The notes below the pieces were generated by a model that saw only the letters and a program-made list of their open reading frames with translations, had not been told where the DNA came from and ran no database searches. Positions 34,702-43,479 of a stretch of DNA of 64,000 nucleotides are shown piece by piece. Positions within the stretch are counted from its first letter, which is position 1. Each line of letters starts with the position of its first letter. The translations under genes and the position numbers were made by a program. This DNA is from Streptomyces rubrogriseus (GTDB taxonomy: Bacteria; Actinomycetota; Actinomycetes; Streptomycetales; Streptomycetaceae), in assembly GCF_027947575.1 (NCBI RefSeq), contig NZ_CP116256.1, positions 4,960,001 through 5,024,000 of the forward strand. Reading direction: 5' to 3'.

Positions 34702-36036
34702 CTAGTGCTCGGCCTCCGTGTGCTCCGGGGAGGACGACGACCTGAACGCGGGAGAGGCCTGGGCCGGCACCGGCACCGGGTCCGGCTCGGGGCGGCCGTC
34801 GCCTTCCGTCTCCGCGCCGCCGGTCCCGCCACCCGCCGCGGCGACCGGTGTCCTCGTCCCCGGCAGGAGGCCGCCGGCGGCTCGCAGCGCGGCGGCGAGG
34901 ACGTGGGCGCGTCCCGCGACGATGGGGCCGAGGACGGCGAGGACGAGGACGTATCCGGCGATGAAGGGAGCGAGCCGGGCGTCGAGTCCGGCGCCCGCGG
35001 CCATCGCGGCCAGGATCAGCGCGAACTCCCCGCGGGCGACGAGGGTGGTGGCGATCTCCGCGGCCGGTTCGGAACCGTAGTGGTAGACCCGGGCGACGCA
35101 CAGCCCGGCGACGATGTTCATGACGACGGTCAGGGCCGCCGCCGCGGCCACCGGACCGGCGACGGAGGCGAGGTCGCCGGGGTCGATGGCGAGCCCGAAG
35201 GCGAAGAAGAAGATGGCTGCGAAGGCGTCGCGCAGCGGATGCACCAGTTCGCGGATCCGCGGCCCCGAGGGCGTGCCGGCGAGGATCAGACCGACCATGA
35301 AGGCGCCGATGGCGTCGGCGACGCCCAGGACTTCGGAGACACCGGCGACGAGCACCGCGGCACCGAGGAAGCTGATGACGAGCAGTTCGTTGTCCCGCGT
35401 GTGGATCAGTCGCCCCACCAGCCGGGTGCCGTAGCGGGCCGCGGCCGCCAGTACCAGCAGGAAGCCGAAGGCCTTGCCTGCCTGGAGGGCGGTGTCGGCG
35501 ACGCCGTGCGCGCCGGAGATCACCGGCTGCAGGGCGGCCAGGTACAGCGCGAGGAAGATGTCCTCGACGACGATGACACCGAGGATCAGGCGGGTCTCCG
35601 GGCGGCCGATCCGGCCCAGGTCGATGAGGATCTTGGTGACGATCGCGGACGAGGAGATGCCGAGCACACCCGCCAGCACCAGGGCCTCGCGCACCCCCCA
35701 CCCGAGGACGAACCCGAAGCCGAGTCCGGCGCCCACGTTCAGGAGCAGGTAGATGCCCCCGGCGGTGAGGAGCCGTTTGCCACCGCTCTTGAGGTCGTCG
35801 AGGTGGAACTCCAGCCCGAGGTAGAAGAGGAGCAGCACCAGTCCGAGTGCGGAGAGCATCTCGAAGTCGTGCGCGTCCTCGACCAGGACGAAGCCCGGTG
35901 TGTGAGGGCCGAGCAGGATGCCGGCGAGCATGAACAGAGGGATCGTCGGAAGTCCGATCCTCCCGCCGAGGCGGGCGAGGAACGCGGCGGCGACGAAGGC
36001 ACCGCCCATGGCGAGCAGGGTGTCAGCGTGTCCCAC
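34702..36036 (-). CDS. CPA2-family cation:proton antiporter (KefB/NhaS-like membrane domain)
   Basis: The 444-residue protein has about twelve membrane segments and no TrkA-N domain. The family helix carries EDIFLALYLAAL, and the FFFAFGLAID and ARGEFALILAA segments contain the conserved membrane acids. It exchanges Na+ or K+ for protons. A disordered C-terminal tail (Gly/Pro/Glu-rich, about residues 395-444) ends the chain. The start is GTG 36036. In many streptomycetes a TrkA-C regulatory-subunit gene stands directly upstream of this antiporter. Here that place is taken by repeat-rich non-coding sequence. Confidence 0.9.
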   Translation of the reverse strand: MGHADTLLAMGGAFVAAAFLARLGGRIGLPTIPLFMLAGILLGPHTPGFVLVEDAHDFEMLSALGLVLLLFYLGLEFHLDDLKSGGKRLLTAGGIYLLLNVGAGLGFGFVLGWGVREALVLAGVLGISSSAIVTKILIDLGRIGRPETRLILGVIVVEDIFLALYLAALQPVISGAHGVADTALQAGKAFGFLLVLAAAARYGTRLVGRLIHTRDNELLVISFLGAAVLVAGVSEVLGVADAIGAFMVGLILAGTPSGPRIRELVHPLRDAFAAIFFFAFGLAIDPGDLASVAGPVAAAAALTVVMNIVAGLCVARVYHYGSEPAAEIATTLVARGEFALILAAMAAGAGLDARLAPFIAGYVLVLAVLGPIVAGRAHVLAAALRAAGGLLPGTRTPVAAAGGGTGGAETEGDGRPEPDPVPVPAQASPAFRSSSSPEHTEAEH

Positions 36037-36943
36037 GGGTCACCGCCTTCGACCGCGCGGAGGTTCGGGAGGGCTTCACTTGACGGGGATGGATGCGGGT
36101 TCTCCTTCTTCGGGGATGCGTCATCGGACGAGCGGACGGGCGGGCCGACGGACGAGCGGACGGACGGGCGGACGGACGGGCGGGCGGACGGGCGGGCGGG
36201 CGGTCCGGCAAGCGGCCGGCCGGGAAGCCGGGCCGACAGCCGAACCGGCAGACGGGCAGACGGGCAGACGGACATACGGGCGGACGGGCAGACGGGCGTA
36301 CCGACACCGGGGCATGCGGGCGGGCACGCCGCCCGGGGCATCCGCGTCGCGACACCGCCCCCGGCACCCGGGGTGCGCACCGCACACCCGGAACGAACCA
36401 CGCGGCAACGCCCCTGAACGGGCGGCACCAGCCGCCGGCCCACGCCCTCCCCCGGCACCCGCGAGGACCGCCGGAGCGCGGCGCCGGTCCACGGTCACAC
36501 GCCGGGCCACCGCGCGGCCATCGGGGACGACACCCAAATGGTCCGGCGGCCGACACCCATCGTGCCCGCCGGGCAGGCCGCTCGGCGGCCCGAGGAGGAT
36601 GCGCCGCGGCCGACTCGGGGATCCCGGCCGCGGCGCCTCCTGCCGCCCCGGGTGCGGGAGGACGACGCGCGCCGGGGCATGACCGGCGACTTCCCCGGCT
36701 CCCCGTGAGGACACTGCACCAACCGAGTGATCGTCAGGAAGCGGCCCCCGCTTCCTGATTCCCGGCCCGGGCCCCCGGAGTCCGGCCTGAGGGACTTCGA
36801 CGCCGCCCGCTGCGACAGCGGGCCGCTCCGCAACCGGCCCGCGCAGGTCCAGGACCATGACCCCAGCCGACAATCACGCCGACCCGGTACGCCGTCCGCC
36901 CCGCCGCGGGATGCGACGGGGCAGACGGCTTGCGGACGGTCCG
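36037..36943. other. 907-bp gap without convincing genes, repeat-rich at one end
   Basis: The stretch between the antiporter start and the small Cys/His protein contains a (G/C)GGAC-type low-complexity tract at about 36118-36310. The rest is GC-rich sequence whose open frames on both strands lack family resemblance, plausible starts and consistent codon bias. It may hold the antiporter promoter and decayed coding sequence. I see no RNA gene in it. Confidence 0.6.
36118..36310. repeat. Low-complexity GGAC/GGGC tetranucleotide tract
   Basis: Imperfect runs of GGACGGGC, GGACGAGC and GGCAGACG units fill this interval, in phase with four bases over long parts. This produces artefactual Arg-Ala-Asp-Gly or Val-Arg-Pro-Pro repeats in translation. 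Such tracts slip during replication. It begins about 80 bp upstream of the antiporter start. Confidence 0.75.
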
Positions 36944-37138
36944 TCAGCACGGTGTGGTTGCCATCAACTTCTCGAACGAAGCCATGCAGTCCGGGCAGTG
37001 ACGCGCCCGTTCACCGTCGGATGCCTCTATACGTTCACGGAGCTGCTGTCCGCAGAGTGTGGCCGCGGCCTGTTTGGACAGTACGTGCCACACCAACGCT
37101 CCGCCCGCCTTCTCCGGGCCCACGCACATTTCGTACAT
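36944..37138 (-). CDS. 64-residue Cys/His-rich protein, possible zinc-binding
   Basis: The frame starts at ATG 37138 with GGGAGG placed 6 bp upstream and begins MYEMCVGPEKAGGALVWHVL. It contains a possible zinc ligand set: His in VWHVL, Cys in ATLCGQQL, then HCPDC near the C-terminus. Small treble-clef or ribbon-like proteins with this H/C..CPxC spacing are scattered in Streptomyces and some act in regulation, but I cannot name this one. It lies 204 bp from the P450 gene, in the same direction. Confidence 0.65.
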   Translation of the reverse strand: MYEMCVGPEKAGGALVWHVLSKQAAATLCGQQLRERIEASDGERARHCPDCMASFEKLMATTPC

Positions 37139-37342
37139 GATCGGCCTCCCAGCCTGGACGCCGCTGACACTCTCCAGGAGACACCGGTTCGGCCGTGACC
37201 AGTAGCGTTCGGGGTCCATTCGGGTGACGGCCACTTCGGCCGCCCGGGGCGGGCGCACACCCGCAGGGCTGCAAACGATCAGCCAACCGGCCCTGTACGG
37301 GTGGCCGCGTGACGCGCCGTCCACCGGACCTCTGACGCCTGG

Positions 37343-38584
37343 TCAGGGCGCGCGCACGCCGGTGACGACGAAGCCGCTGCGGGGGCGGGTGGGGATGCGG
37401 CGCAGCGGGATGCGCAGGTCCTGCTCGGGGACCGTGCAGTCCAGGCGCGCCAACCGCACCGCCAGGGACTCCAGCAGGCCGACGGTGACGCGCTCGCCGG
37501 GGCAGCGGTGACCGGCCGCGGGGTCGCCGCCGCCCTGCGGGACCAGTTCGTCGGGGGCGGGTGGCCGGTCCAGGAACCGCTCGGGCCGGAAGTCGTACGG
37601 GTCGCCCCAGAGTTCCTCGTCGTGGTTCTGCCCGTAGACGTCGAGCAGCAGGATCCCGCCCGCCGGGACGGACTGGCCGTGCCAGGTCAGCTCCGTCACG
37701 GTGCGGCCGCCGAGGAACGGGGCGAACGGGTAGAAGCGGCGGACCTCGTGCGCGAAGGCCGTGGCGTACGCGCCGTCCCCGCCGCGCAGCCGCTCGCGGT
37801 GGGCCGGCCACCGGTGCAGGGCGTGGGCGGCGAAGGCCACGAACCAGCTCACGGCGACCGTGGGGCGCAGGACGTTCAGCAGTTCCACGGCTGCCGTGCG
37901 GGAGTCCAGCAGACCCTCGGCCGGGTCGCGGTGCCGGGCCACCCGCTCCAGCATCGAGTCCGCCGGAGCGGCGAGGGTCCCGGCCCTGACCTCCTCGACC
38001 AGGCGGGCCGTCCGGGCCTCCTGCCGGGCGCGGGCGCGACGGGCCCGCAGGTGGCGCGGCCCCGGGGTGGCGAAGCCGTCGACCATCGCGATCAGATCCC
38101 GTGCCAGGAGTTCGGCGTCGACGGCCCGGGGCGGGAGTCCTGCCCAGTCGCAGACCCCGCGGGTGAGCACGACGGCCGCCTCGTCGAACAGTACGACGCG
38201 TTCGCGCCCGCTCCAGGTGCGCACGGCCTCGTCCCACGCCGCGGTGACGTGGTCGGTGAGGCGGGCCACGCGGTCGGCCTCCAGCAGCGGCAGGAACAGC
38301 TCCTTGCGGGCGCGGTGGGCGGCGCCGTCGAGGGTGTGGACCGCGCCCTGTCCGAACAGGGTGTCCAGCACGGGTGCCGGGACGGCGCCGTGGCGGTGGA
38401 CGTGCGACTCGTCGTAGAAGAAGCGCACGGCTTCCGGTCCCCGTACCGCCAGCGCGGGCCTGCCGAGCAGCCGGGTGCGCAGCACGGAGCCGGTGCTGTC
38501 GCGCATGCGGTTCGGCAGCCAGGCGTACCCCTCGACGAGCAGTGCCGGGGTGCGGTCCATCAGCGGGCGGCGGTGAGCGTCCAT
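37343..38584 (-). CDS. CYP152-type fatty-acid peroxygenase cytochrome P450
   Basis: The 413-residue P450 has its heme-thiolate Cys361 in GGGDPAAGHRCPGE and an ExxR at 280-283. The I-helix reads LLNVLRPTVAVSWF, giving Arg240-Pro241 where ordinary P450s have the acid/alcohol pair. That Arg-Pro and the GGGD...GHRC heme loop are hallmarks of CYP152 (P450 BSbeta, SPalpha, OleT), which use hydrogen peroxide to hydroxylate or decarboxylate fatty acids. The numbering nearly matches BSbeta (Arg242, Cys363). No ferredoxin gene is nearby, in agreement with peroxide use. ATG 38584 or 38560 may be the start. Confidence 0.9.
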   Translation of the reverse strand: MDAHRRPLMDRTPALLVEGYAWLPNRMRDSTGSVLRTRLLGRPALAVRGPEAVRFFYDESHVHRHGAVPAPVLDTLFGQGAVHTLDGAAHRARKELFLPLLEADRVARLTDHVTAAWDEAVRTWSGRERVVLFDEAAVVLTRGVCDWAGLPPRAVDAELLARDLIAMVDGFATPGPRHLRARRARARQEARTARLVEEVRAGTLAAPADSMLERVARHRDPAEGLLDSRTAAVELLNVLRPTVAVSWFVAFAAHALHRWPAHRERLRGGDGAYATAFAHEVRRFYPFAPFLGGRTVTELTWHGQSVPAGGILLLDVYGQNHDEELWGDPYDFRPERFLDRPPAPDELVPQGGGDPAAGHRCPGERVTVGLLESLAVRLARLDCTVPEQDLRIPLRRIPTRPRSGFVVTGVRAP

Positions 38585-38815
38585 GGCGGGTGGGTGCCCC
38601 GGGGCCGCGGGCGGACACCCGGGCCGCGCTCGCCGCGGGCGCGCTCACGGCCACCGTCCGGCCGCGCCCAGCGGCGGGGACCCGGCGCTGAGCGATGTCC
38701 GCATCCGGGCGGCCGAGGTCCGTCTCCGCCGGGAGCGGGGCAGGTGCACAACCTCCGTCCGGGGGCGGCGAGAGGATCGCCGGCGTCCTGGACTGCTGGG
38801 GGCGCCTCGTCCTCC

Positions 38816-39229
38816 TCAGCCGGCCGCGTTGTCGGTGCGCAGCCTCACCTGTTCCTCCAGCCGCCGCAGGCTGCCGTCGAGGGCCTCGGCGACCGTCCGC
38901 CGGCCCGGGTCGTGGGTGTCGTCGAAGAACGACAGGTGCACCGTGACCTCGCTGGCCCCGCTGTCGAGCCCGGCGACCTGGAGCCAGCCGGCGTAGCTGC
39001 CCTGTTCGCGGGTGCCCCACTCGAGCCGCATCTGCTCGGGCCGGGCACTCAGCAGCGCCGAGGTGTCCTGGTCGGTGCGGTCCTCGTGCACGGTGACGGC
39101 GGGCGGTTCCTCCGGCTCCACGTGCAGGTCCCGGGGCAGCCAGGTCCCCAGCTGCCCCACGTTCGCGGCCTGGTCGAAGACCTGCTCGGGCTGGGCGGGC
39201 ATGGTGCGGGAACGCTCGTACTCGGTCAT
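38816..39229 (-). CDS. SRPBCC-family protein, 137 residues
   Basis: The chain begins MTEYERSRTMPAQPEQVFDQ, the first strand and helix of a SRPBCC/polyketide-cyclase fold. It ends with a helix (VAEALDGSLRRLEEQVRL). GAGGAG lies 9 bp before the ATG at 39229; longer forms upstream have no such site. The ligand is unknown. It is 231 bp upstream of the P450 gene in the same direction. That spacing suggests a separate transcript, though a hydrophobic-ligand carrier next to a fatty-acid P450 is suggestive. Confidence 0.8.
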   Translation of the reverse strand: MTEYERSRTMPAQPEQVFDQAANVGQLGTWLPRDLHVEPEEPPAVTVHEDRTDQDTSALLSARPEQMRLEWGTREQGSYAGWLQVAGLDSGASEVTVHLSFFDDTHDPGRRTVAEALDGSLRRLEEQVRLRTDNAAG

Positions 39230-39396
39230 GCGGCACCACTCCTCGGCGCTCGGGGTCGTACGAGGTGACGCGTGCCCCTTCTGGCGGGACCGAAGCGCCG
39301 CACGGTTGGACGGCACGACGGGCGGGGTGGGACGGGCGGTGCCAGACTGCTGGGCATCGTCCCCGCCGCGGCGGGCTCTCGACGAGAGGAGACGAG

Positions 39397-40578
39397 GTGT
39401 CCACGTCGGACCCCGACGACGCGGGGCTGCGGAGCTTCCTCGCCGATCCGGCCCACCTCACCCTGGACCTGCGCACCGCCACCGCCCGGTGCGTCAAGGC
39501 GCTGGGACTGCGGCACGCCGTCGTCTACCTCGTCGACCTCCAGCAGCGCCACCTCGTGCCCCAGACGGCCGTGGCCCCGTCGGTCCCGGTCGACGGTTCG
39601 CCGGCGGGGTGGGCGTACCGCACCCAGTCGCTGCGGGTGGAGGAGTCCGGAACGGGCGGCGGCATCACCGCCTGGTTCCCGCTGCTGGACGGCGCGGAGC
39701 GGCTCGGCGTGCTGGCCCTGTGCGAGACGGCCCTCACCGCCTCCTCGCTGACCCGCGGCCGGGCGCTCGCCTCACTGCTCGCCATGGTGATCACGTCCAA
39801 GCGGCTCTACGAGGACTCCTTCGTGCGGCGCACCCGCACCGAGCGCATGGAGCTGCCCGCCGAGATGCTCCGCGCCCTGCTGCCGCCGCGCACCATCGGC
39901 AACGGCAACGTCGTGTCGACGGCGGTGCTGGAACCCGCCTACGAGATCGGCGGCGACGCCTTCGACCACGCGCTGACGGAGACCACCCTGCACGTGGCCG
40001 TCCTGGACGCGATGGGACACGACCTGGCCTCCGGACTGACCACCACGGTCTCGCTGGCGGCCTGCCGCAACGCCCGGCGCACCGGCGCCGACCTGCCCGA
40101 GCTGGTGCGCGGCGTGGACGAGGCGCTGTCCAGCTGGCTCCCGGACAAGTTCTGCACCTCGGTCATCGCGCAGCTCGACCTGGTCACCGGCGTGCTGCGC
40201 TGGGCCAACTGCGGTCACCCCGCGCCCATCCTGATCCGCGACCAGCGGCTGATCATCGACGCCATGGAGCGCGACGCCGACCCGCCCATGGGCATGCCGT
40301 CACTGCTCAGCCCGCACGCGCGCCGGACGCACGAGATCTCGCTGGAGCCCGGGGACCGGGTGCTGATGTACACCGACGGTGTCGTGGAGGCCCGGACCCG
40401 GGAGGCCAAGCTGCTGGGTCTCGAACGCTTCGCGGACTACGTCATCCGGGCCACGGCCGGCGGTGAGCTGGCGCCGGAGTCCTTGCGCCGGCTGATCCAC
40501 TCGATCCTGGCCATGCAGGAGGGCCGGCTGCGGGACGACGCGACGCTGCTGATGTTCGAGTGGCGGCCGCCGTCGTGA
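39397..40578 (+). CDS. SpoIIE/PP2C-type serine phosphatase with N-terminal GAF-like sensor
   Basis: The 393-residue protein has a GAF-like domain (about 15-150, LRHAVVYLVDLQQRHLVPQ), then a PP2C-type SpoIIE domain (about 180-390). Metal-site motifs are EIGGDAFDHAL, DAMGHDLASGL, YTDGVVEAR and RDDATLLMFEW. Such enzymes dephosphorylate anti-sigma-factor antagonists and so release stress sigma factors. The GTG at 39397 has GAGAGGA upstream. It has no cognate anti-sigma gene beside it. It diverges from the SRPBCC gene. Confidence 0.9.
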   Translation: MSTSDPDDAGLRSFLADPAHLTLDLRTATARCVKALGLRHAVVYLVDLQQRHLVPQTAVAPSVPVDGSPAGWAYRTQSLRVEESGTGGGITAWFPLLDGAERLGVLALCETALTASSLTRGRALASLLAMVITSKRLYEDSFVRRTRTERMELPAEMLRALLPPRTIGNGNVVSTAVLEPAYEIGGDAFDHALTETTLHVAVLDAMGHDLASGLTTTVSLAACRNARRTGADLPELVRGVDEALSSWLPDKFCTSVIAQLDLVTGVLRWANCGHPAPILIRDQRLIIDAMERDADPPMGMPSLLSPHARRTHEISLEPGDRVLMYTDGVVEARTREAKLLGLERFADYVIRATAGGELAPESLRRLIHSILAMQEGRLRDDATLLMFEWRPPS

Positions 40579-40603
40579 CGCGGCACCGGTGTTCGCGTCC
40601 GCC

Positions 40604-40915
40604 TCACACGGTGTGCCCGCGGGCGCGCAGCCAGGCGTGCACGGTGTCCTTGTCCGCCGGGGTGATCCGCACGGGGCCCGCCACGTAGGGGCCCTCGTCC
40701 TCGGTGAAGCCGGTGTCCGTGACCCTGGCGGTGACCCAGGTGGCCAGGTCCTGGGCGGACCGGTCGGACAGCGCGTCCCGTTCCCATCCGTCCCGGGCCT
40801 CGTCGGCGGCCTCGGGATCGTGCCGTTCGGTCTCGGCCAGCCAGGCCGCCACCAGCCGTTCCACGGTCCGCAGGTCGGCGGAGCCGGTCCGCTGTCGCAT
40901 CCGCTCGTCGCTCAT
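40604..40915 (-). CDS. Conserved-looking hypothetical protein, 103 residues
   Basis: From ATG 40915 the product begins MSDERMRQRTGSADLRTVER and carries helix-rich sequence (VERLVAAWLAETERHDPEAA). It ends with a segment that reads like a small alpha/beta domain (VRITPADKDTVHAWLRARGH). It is tail-to-tail with the phosphatase gene (25 bp) and diverges from the nucleotidyltransferase. I do not recognise the family. Codon bias supports coding. Confidence 0.6.
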   Translation of the reverse strand: MSDERMRQRTGSADLRTVERLVAAWLAETERHDPEAADEARDGWERDALSDRSAQDLATWVTARVTDTGFTEDEGPYVAGPVRITPADKDTVHAWLRARGHTV

Positions 40916-41062
40916 GCCGGCCGAGTGCCCGCGATCCCCGCGCGCCTCACACCGGCACCTGCCGCGGTGTCGGCGGTACGGCACCGGGTACCCGCCCGGC
41001 GAGAAGGGGAGGGCCGGTCCGGTCCGTTCCGCCGACGGCGACAGCCCGGGAAGGGGACAACG

Positions 41063-41773
41063 ATGAGGCAGCCCGCCGACGAGCAGGCAACCGGCCGACG
41101 GGCCGGCGTCTCCGAGCTGCGCCCGGCCGACGGGGACCGCGGCCCCGCGCCCCGCCGCGAGGCACCCCACGAGGATCTCCCGCTCGACCGCAACCAGGCG
41201 ATCCTCCAGGCCGCCAAACAGGTGGGCTCGACCCTGAAGAAGGCGGAGCACCCGTTCGCGCTGGCCGGCAGCGTCGCCGTGTACGCGCACGGCGGCACCC
41301 AGAACCTCCAGCACGACGTCGACTTCTGCATCCGTCCCGAGGACGCCGACGCCGTCGCCGCGACGCTGCGGGAGGCGGGGCTGACGGTGTACACGCCGCC
41401 CGAGGACTGGCTGCTCAAGGCGGACTGCCTGGGGCAGCAGGTCGACCTGATCTTCGAGCTGGCGCACGAGCCGGTCACGACGGCTCTGCTGGACCGGGCC
41501 CGGGATCTGTCGGTCGACTCGGTCCTGATGCCGGTCCTGTCGCCGACCGACCTGCTGCGCGGTCTGCTGGCCGCCTTCTCGGAGCACCACTGCGACTTCG
41601 GCGCGGTACTGCCGATCGCCCGCACCCTGCGCGAGAAGATCGACTGGGCGGCACTGCGCCGCGACTGCGGCGACGATCCGATGCCCGCCGCGTTCTTCTT
41701 CGTTCTCGAACGGCTGGAGATCATCCCTCCGGCCGGTCCGCCGGCCACCGCCCCGAAGGAGGACCAGCCATGA
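41063..41773 (+). CDS. Nucleotidyltransferase-fold protein (AbiEii/MNT-like)
   Basis: The 236-residue protein has a disordered first 40 residues, then a polymerase-beta-type nucleotidyltransferase core. It shows a GS turn at residues 69-70 (LAGSVAVYAHGG), the metal acids Asp85 and Asp87 in QHDVDF and a third acid Asp128 in QQVDLIFEL. All three catalytic acids are present, so it should transfer a nucleotide to a protein, RNA or small molecule. Its stop overlaps the next start as ATGA. GGGAAGGGG precedes the ATG. The link to an overlapping BON protein and a phosphoesterase is unusual. Confidence 0.8.
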   Translation: MRQPADEQATGRRAGVSELRPADGDRGPAPRREAPHEDLPLDRNQAILQAAKQVGSTLKKAEHPFALAGSVAVYAHGGTQNLQHDVDFCIRPEDADAVAATLREAGLTVYTPPEDWLLKADCLGQQVDLIFELAHEPVTTALLDRARDLSVDSVLMPVLSPTDLLRGLLAAFSEHHCDFGAVLPIARTLREKIDWAALRRDCGDDPMPAAFFFVLERLEIIPPAGPPATAPKEDQP

Positions 41774-42027
41774 GCGACCCCGGTGTCCAGAACGTCGAAT
41801 ACCGTGTGGCGCACCTTCAGGACCGGCTCGCCGCGGAGGAACTGGGGGAACTCGGTGTCCGTGCCGAGGTCAGGGCCGGGGCGGTCGCGCTGACCGGGAC
41901 GGTGCCCTCCGCGCAGTGCCGCGAGACCGTGCTGCGCCTGGCCCGTGAGGAGCTGGCCGGGCTGACCGTGCACGCCGACGTCGTGGTGGCGCAGACCACC
42001 CGCCCCGACCACGCGGAGGAGCTGTGA
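41770..42027 (+). CDS. BON-domain protein, 85 residues
   Basis: The product has the BON alpha-beta-beta-alpha-beta pattern, with VRAEVRAGAVALTGTVPSA as the paired strands around the conserved glycine. BON domains bind phospholipid or polymeric surfaces; this one has no signal peptide and would be cytoplasmic. It overlaps both neighbours (ATGA upstream and GTGA downstream), so the trio should be made in fixed ratio. Confidence 0.8.
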   Translation: MSDPGVQNVEYRVAHLQDRLAAEELGELGVRAEVRAGAVALTGTVPSAQCRETVLRLAREELAGLTVHADVVVAQTTRPDHAEEL

Positions 42028-42752
42028 CGATCCGGGTCGCCGCCGTCGGGGACATCCACATGGGACCCGACAGCGAAGGGCTGCTGCGGCCGGCCTTCGA
42101 AACCCTGCCCGACTGTGCCGACGTGCTGCTGCTGGCCGGGGACCTCACCCGGCACGGCACCCCGCGGGAGGCGCGGGTGGTCGCCCGGGAGGTGCGGGAC
42201 CTGCCGGTGCCGGTGGTGGCGGTCCTCGGCAACCACGACCACCACGACGAACGGCCGGAGGAGGTCACCGCGATCCTCCGGGACGCCGGGGTGACCGTGC
42301 TGGAGGGCGAGGCGACGGTCGTGGAGTGCGCCGGGGGCCGACTGGGGATCGCCGGGACCAAGGGCTTCGGCGGCGGGTTCGTGGGGCGCAGCGCCGGTGA
42401 GTTCGGTGAGCCGGTGATGAAGGAGTTCGTGCGGACCACCCGCCGTTCGGCGGACAGCCTGCACGCCGCGCTGAAGCAACTGGACGAGGAGGACTGCGCG
42501 GCGCGGGTGGCGCTGACGCACTTCTCCCCCGTCGCGGACACGCTCGCCGGGGAGCCGCCGGAGATCCATCCGTTCCTCGGCAGCTACCTCCTGGCGGAGG
42601 CGATCGACACGGCCGGCGCCGACCTGGCCGTCCACGGCCACGCCCACCTGGGCACGGAGCACGGGATGACGGCGGGCGGAGTCCGGGTGCGCAACGTGGC
42701 GCAGCCGGTCATCCAACGGGCCTTCAACGTCTACCGGCTGGACGGGGACTGA
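42024..42752 (+). CDS. Calcineurin-like metallophosphoesterase
   Basis: The 242-residue cytoplasmic enzyme shows the full metal-site set: GDIH (Asp10, His12), GDLTRHG (Asp40), GNHDHH (Asn70, His71), His166 in THFSP and HGHAH (His204-His208). It could hydrolyse phosphodiesters or cyclic nucleotides. The GTG at 42024 overlaps the BON stop. Paired with a nucleotidyltransferase, it may remove what that enzyme adds; this is an inference. It ends 19 bp from the convergent acetyltransferase stop. Confidence 0.88.
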   Translation: MTIRVAAVGDIHMGPDSEGLLRPAFETLPDCADVLLLAGDLTRHGTPREARVVAREVRDLPVPVVAVLGNHDHHDERPEEVTAILRDAGVTVLEGEATVVECAGGRLGIAGTKGFGGGFVGRSAGEFGEPVMKEFVRTTRRSADSLHAALKQLDEEDCAARVALTHFSPVADTLAGEPPEIHPFLGSYLLAEAIDTAGADLAVHGHAHLGTEHGMTAGGVRVRNVAQPVIQRAFNVYRLDGD

Positions 42753-42771
42753 CCGCCCGCCCGTCCGGCCG

Positions 42772-43461
42772 TCAGGTCCGTCCCGTGTCCCGCGCGCTCT
42801 CCGTCTCCCGCGTGTGCTGCGTGTTCTCCGTGTCCCGCGTCGTGCGTCCCAGGCAGGTGACGTCCGCGGGGTCGAGACCGGACGCCGCGACCTCGTGGAA
42901 GCCCAGGCGGTCGTAGAAGGCCCTGGCCGGGGTGTTGGCCGTCGCCATGACCAGGTGGACGGCGGGGACGCCGCGTTCGCGCAGGGCCCGCCACAACGTC
43001 CGCATCAGGGTCCGGCCGTGGCCCCGCCCCTGCCAGTCGGGCAGCAGGTCGATGTGCAGATGGGCGGGGTAGGCCGCCAGTTCCGGGACGACCATGCGCT
43101 CCGGGTCGTGCAGCAGTCCGGCCATGACCTCGTCCGGGGTCCGGGTGCCGGGCGGCCCCTGCGGGGCCGGGAACCGGTCGGCGACCCTCGGCAGCCACTT
43201 CGTCCGGAACTCGGCGGCGAAGCGCGCGGTGTCCGCGGTGCCGAGAATGTACCCGACCGCGCGGCCCCGCCCGTCGTCCAGCACGAAGGCCAGACCGGGG
43301 TCCAGGTGGACGTAGGGCGCGGCGAAGATGGCCGGCAGGACGGCGGGGTCCGCGTACACGGGCCGGCTGTCCCGGCCGTTGTGCGCGGTCCGGATGCAGA
43401 TGTCGTCGAGGGCCGGGGCGTCGGCGGGGCGGTAGGGGCGTACCGAGGCAGTCGCTGTCAC
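42772..43461 (-). CDS. GNAT-family N-acetyltransferase
   Basis: The 229-residue product has the GNAT core. AFVLDDGRGRAVGYILG is beta4, the acetyl-CoA loop reads DWQGRGHGRTLMRTL, and the terminal strand is FYDRLGFHEV. A Glu/Arg/Thr-rich tail of about 25 residues ends the protein. The GTG at 43461 is chosen because the CebR-type operator at 43480-43493 would otherwise lie inside the gene. A longer frame from 43611 would cover it. The acetyl acceptor is unknown. Confidence 0.82.
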   Translation of the reverse strand: MTATASVRPYRPADAPALDDICIRTAHNGRDSRPVYADPAVLPAIFAAPYVHLDPGLAFVLDDGRGRAVGYILGTADTARFAAEFRTKWLPRVADRFPAPQGPPGTRTPDEVMAGLLHDPERMVVPELAAYPAHLHIDLLPDWQGRGHGRTLMRTLWRALRERGVPAVHLVMATANTPARAFYDRLGFHEVAASGLDPADVTCLGRTTRDTENTQHTRETESARDTGRT

Positions 43462-43479
43462 CTCGGCATCCTGCCCGCT

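Noticed and set aside
36093..36758. Open frame with repeated Arg-Ala-Asp-Gly considered as a repeat protein
   Set aside because: The repeats come from a low-complexity tetranucleotide tract that stays open on both strands, and the rest lacks family resemblance or a ribosome-binding site.
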